A stretch of 64,000 bases of DNA from NCBI GenBank assembly GCA_030268105.1, contig BSDZ01000078.1, forward strand, positions 6,333,501-6,397,500, read 5' to 3'. Shown piece by piece: positions 63,301 to 64,000 of the stretch (position 1 is its first letter; every line of letters starts with the position of its first letter). A program made the translations under genes and the position numbers. This DNA comes from Volvox africanus (taxonomy: Eukaryota; Chlorophyta; Chlorophyceae; Chlamydomonadales; Volvocaceae). The notes beneath the pieces are model-generated. The model searched no databases. It had not been told where the DNA came from and saw only the letters and a program-made list of their open reading frames with translations.

Positions 63301-64000
63301 GCTGCCAAGATTTGGGACTGCATGCCCTCCAGATCAATCCTAAGGCTGGACTTGTCAGCAAGGGCCAGGTCCAGCAGCTTAACATCAGCTTGGTGCTCCG
63401 CACGCCTAGACTCAATGGCTTCATGTGCAGAGCCCAACAGCTGTCCTGTCACAACCAGCTGGCCCTCCAGCTCCACAATCCGCCCGTTCGCAAGATCACG
63501 TTGCTCGGAAGCTTTCTGTGCTTGGCTTTGTGCATCTGTCAGCTGCTTGACAAGGATGGAAACTCTGTCCTGCAAGCTGCGGGCTTCAATCTGCATATCC
63601 TCCAGCTCGCTCATTACAGAATCACGCTCATCCCGAACTTCTGACAGCATACGCACAGCTGTCAACAGCTCAGAGCGGATGTTTGACAAGTCACTGCATG
63701 CATTGTCCTTGGCTGCTAATGCTGACTCAAGAAGCTTTACCGTTGCTTCATGCTCAACACGCTTTGCATCCACAGCTTCTCGAGCGGAAACTAGCCTCAT
63801 TTCAGCATCCGCCAACTTAGCTGCAGCAGCATCTCGTTCTGATAGGGCTGCCTGGTGCAGCTTCCCTGCTTCTGCCAACCCTGCTGTAAGGCTCTGCAAT
63901 TCGGTCTGTTTATCTGCCTGAACCTCCACCATCTTAGCCGCTGTCATGCTACATTCTGACAGGGCTGCCTGCAGCTGCTTACGTGCCTCTGACAGCTCAG
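57341..64000 (-). CDS. Large coiled-coil protein, C-terminal part (continues past the right edge)
   Basis: Exons (minus) are 64000(open)-61662, 61471-61247, 61155-61009, 60920-60834, 60702-60535, 60299-60166, 60097-59980, 59744-59592, 59471-58961 and 58770-57341 (TAA), all in phase. The first is open for about 780 codons with no stop. It is almost continuous heptad-type coiled coil rich in Ala, Glu, Gln, Leu, Ser and Arg, with a loose internal repeat (AEH/ERAEAHSARTQ-like blocks, repeated RxELxxVxxxRD). Seven short exons continue the coil to about residue 1100 of the visible part. The last two exons are disordered, rich in Pro, Ser, Gly and Arg. One intron, after 61009, starts with GC (GCAAGA). 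I do not recognise the family. Size and form suggest a cytoskeletal, centrosomal/basal-body, flagellar or Golgin-type protein. The N-terminus is outside the window, so no motif there can be checked. Confidence 0.85.

Noticed and set aside
63010..63921. 303-codon plus-strand frame opposite the coiled-coil exon
   Set aside because: Ser/Arg/Ala-rich antisense shadow of heptad repeats; the minus strand gives an uninterrupted coiled coil.

Overview
The window is nuclear DNA of a green alga, most likely a volvocine (Chlamydomonas/Volvox-type) species. Supporting points are the intron-dense genes with short GT-AG introns and a few GC-AG ones, glutamine/alanine/serine homopolymers inside coding exons, an octotricopeptide-repeat (OPR) organelle RNA-binding protein of the kind expanded in these algae, and a decayed Ty3/gypsy-type retroelement. 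The gene models below were assembled by hand from splice signals, phase continuity and recognisable family motifs; nothing was aligned by computer.

Layout. 1-4990 is retroelement debris: a minus-strand integrase remnant with a nonsense codon and a G-tract shift, a gag-like frame, and a 1.2 kb inverted duplication of that frame. 6866-13012 (-) is a SCAI-family nuclear cofactor gene. 13804-20360 (+) is a large OPR-type gene, divergent from SCAI across about 0.8 kb. 22034-23837 (-) is a complete Erv1/ALR sulfhydryl oxidase. Pieces of its 5' exons lie inverted, and partly in tandem, at 24250-25691. 26990-39440 (-) is CNOT1, the CCR4-NOT scaffold; all 26 exons could be placed in phase for a protein of 2568 residues. 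43441-52504 (-) is a tyrosine-kinase-like (TKL) protein kinase with an activation segment of about 640 residues. 57341-64000 (-) is the 3' part of a long coiled-coil protein that runs off the right edge. The main gaps (4990-6490, 20361-22033, 25692-26989, 39441-43440, 52505-57340) hold small repeats and unconvincing open frames.

How the genes relate. This is a eukaryotic neighbourhood, so adjacency does not imply a pathway. CNOT1 acts in mRNA deadenylation and translational repression, SCAI in nuclear transcription and DNA repair, the OPR protein probably on chloroplast or mitochondrial RNA, and Erv1 in oxidative folding in the mitochondrial intermembrane space. The least ordinary items are the kinase activation-segment insertion, the animal/fungal-like N-terminal cysteine pair in the algal Erv1, the scattered Erv1 exon copies, and the retroelement palindrome. 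I saw no CRISPR array, rRNA gene or convincing tRNA.
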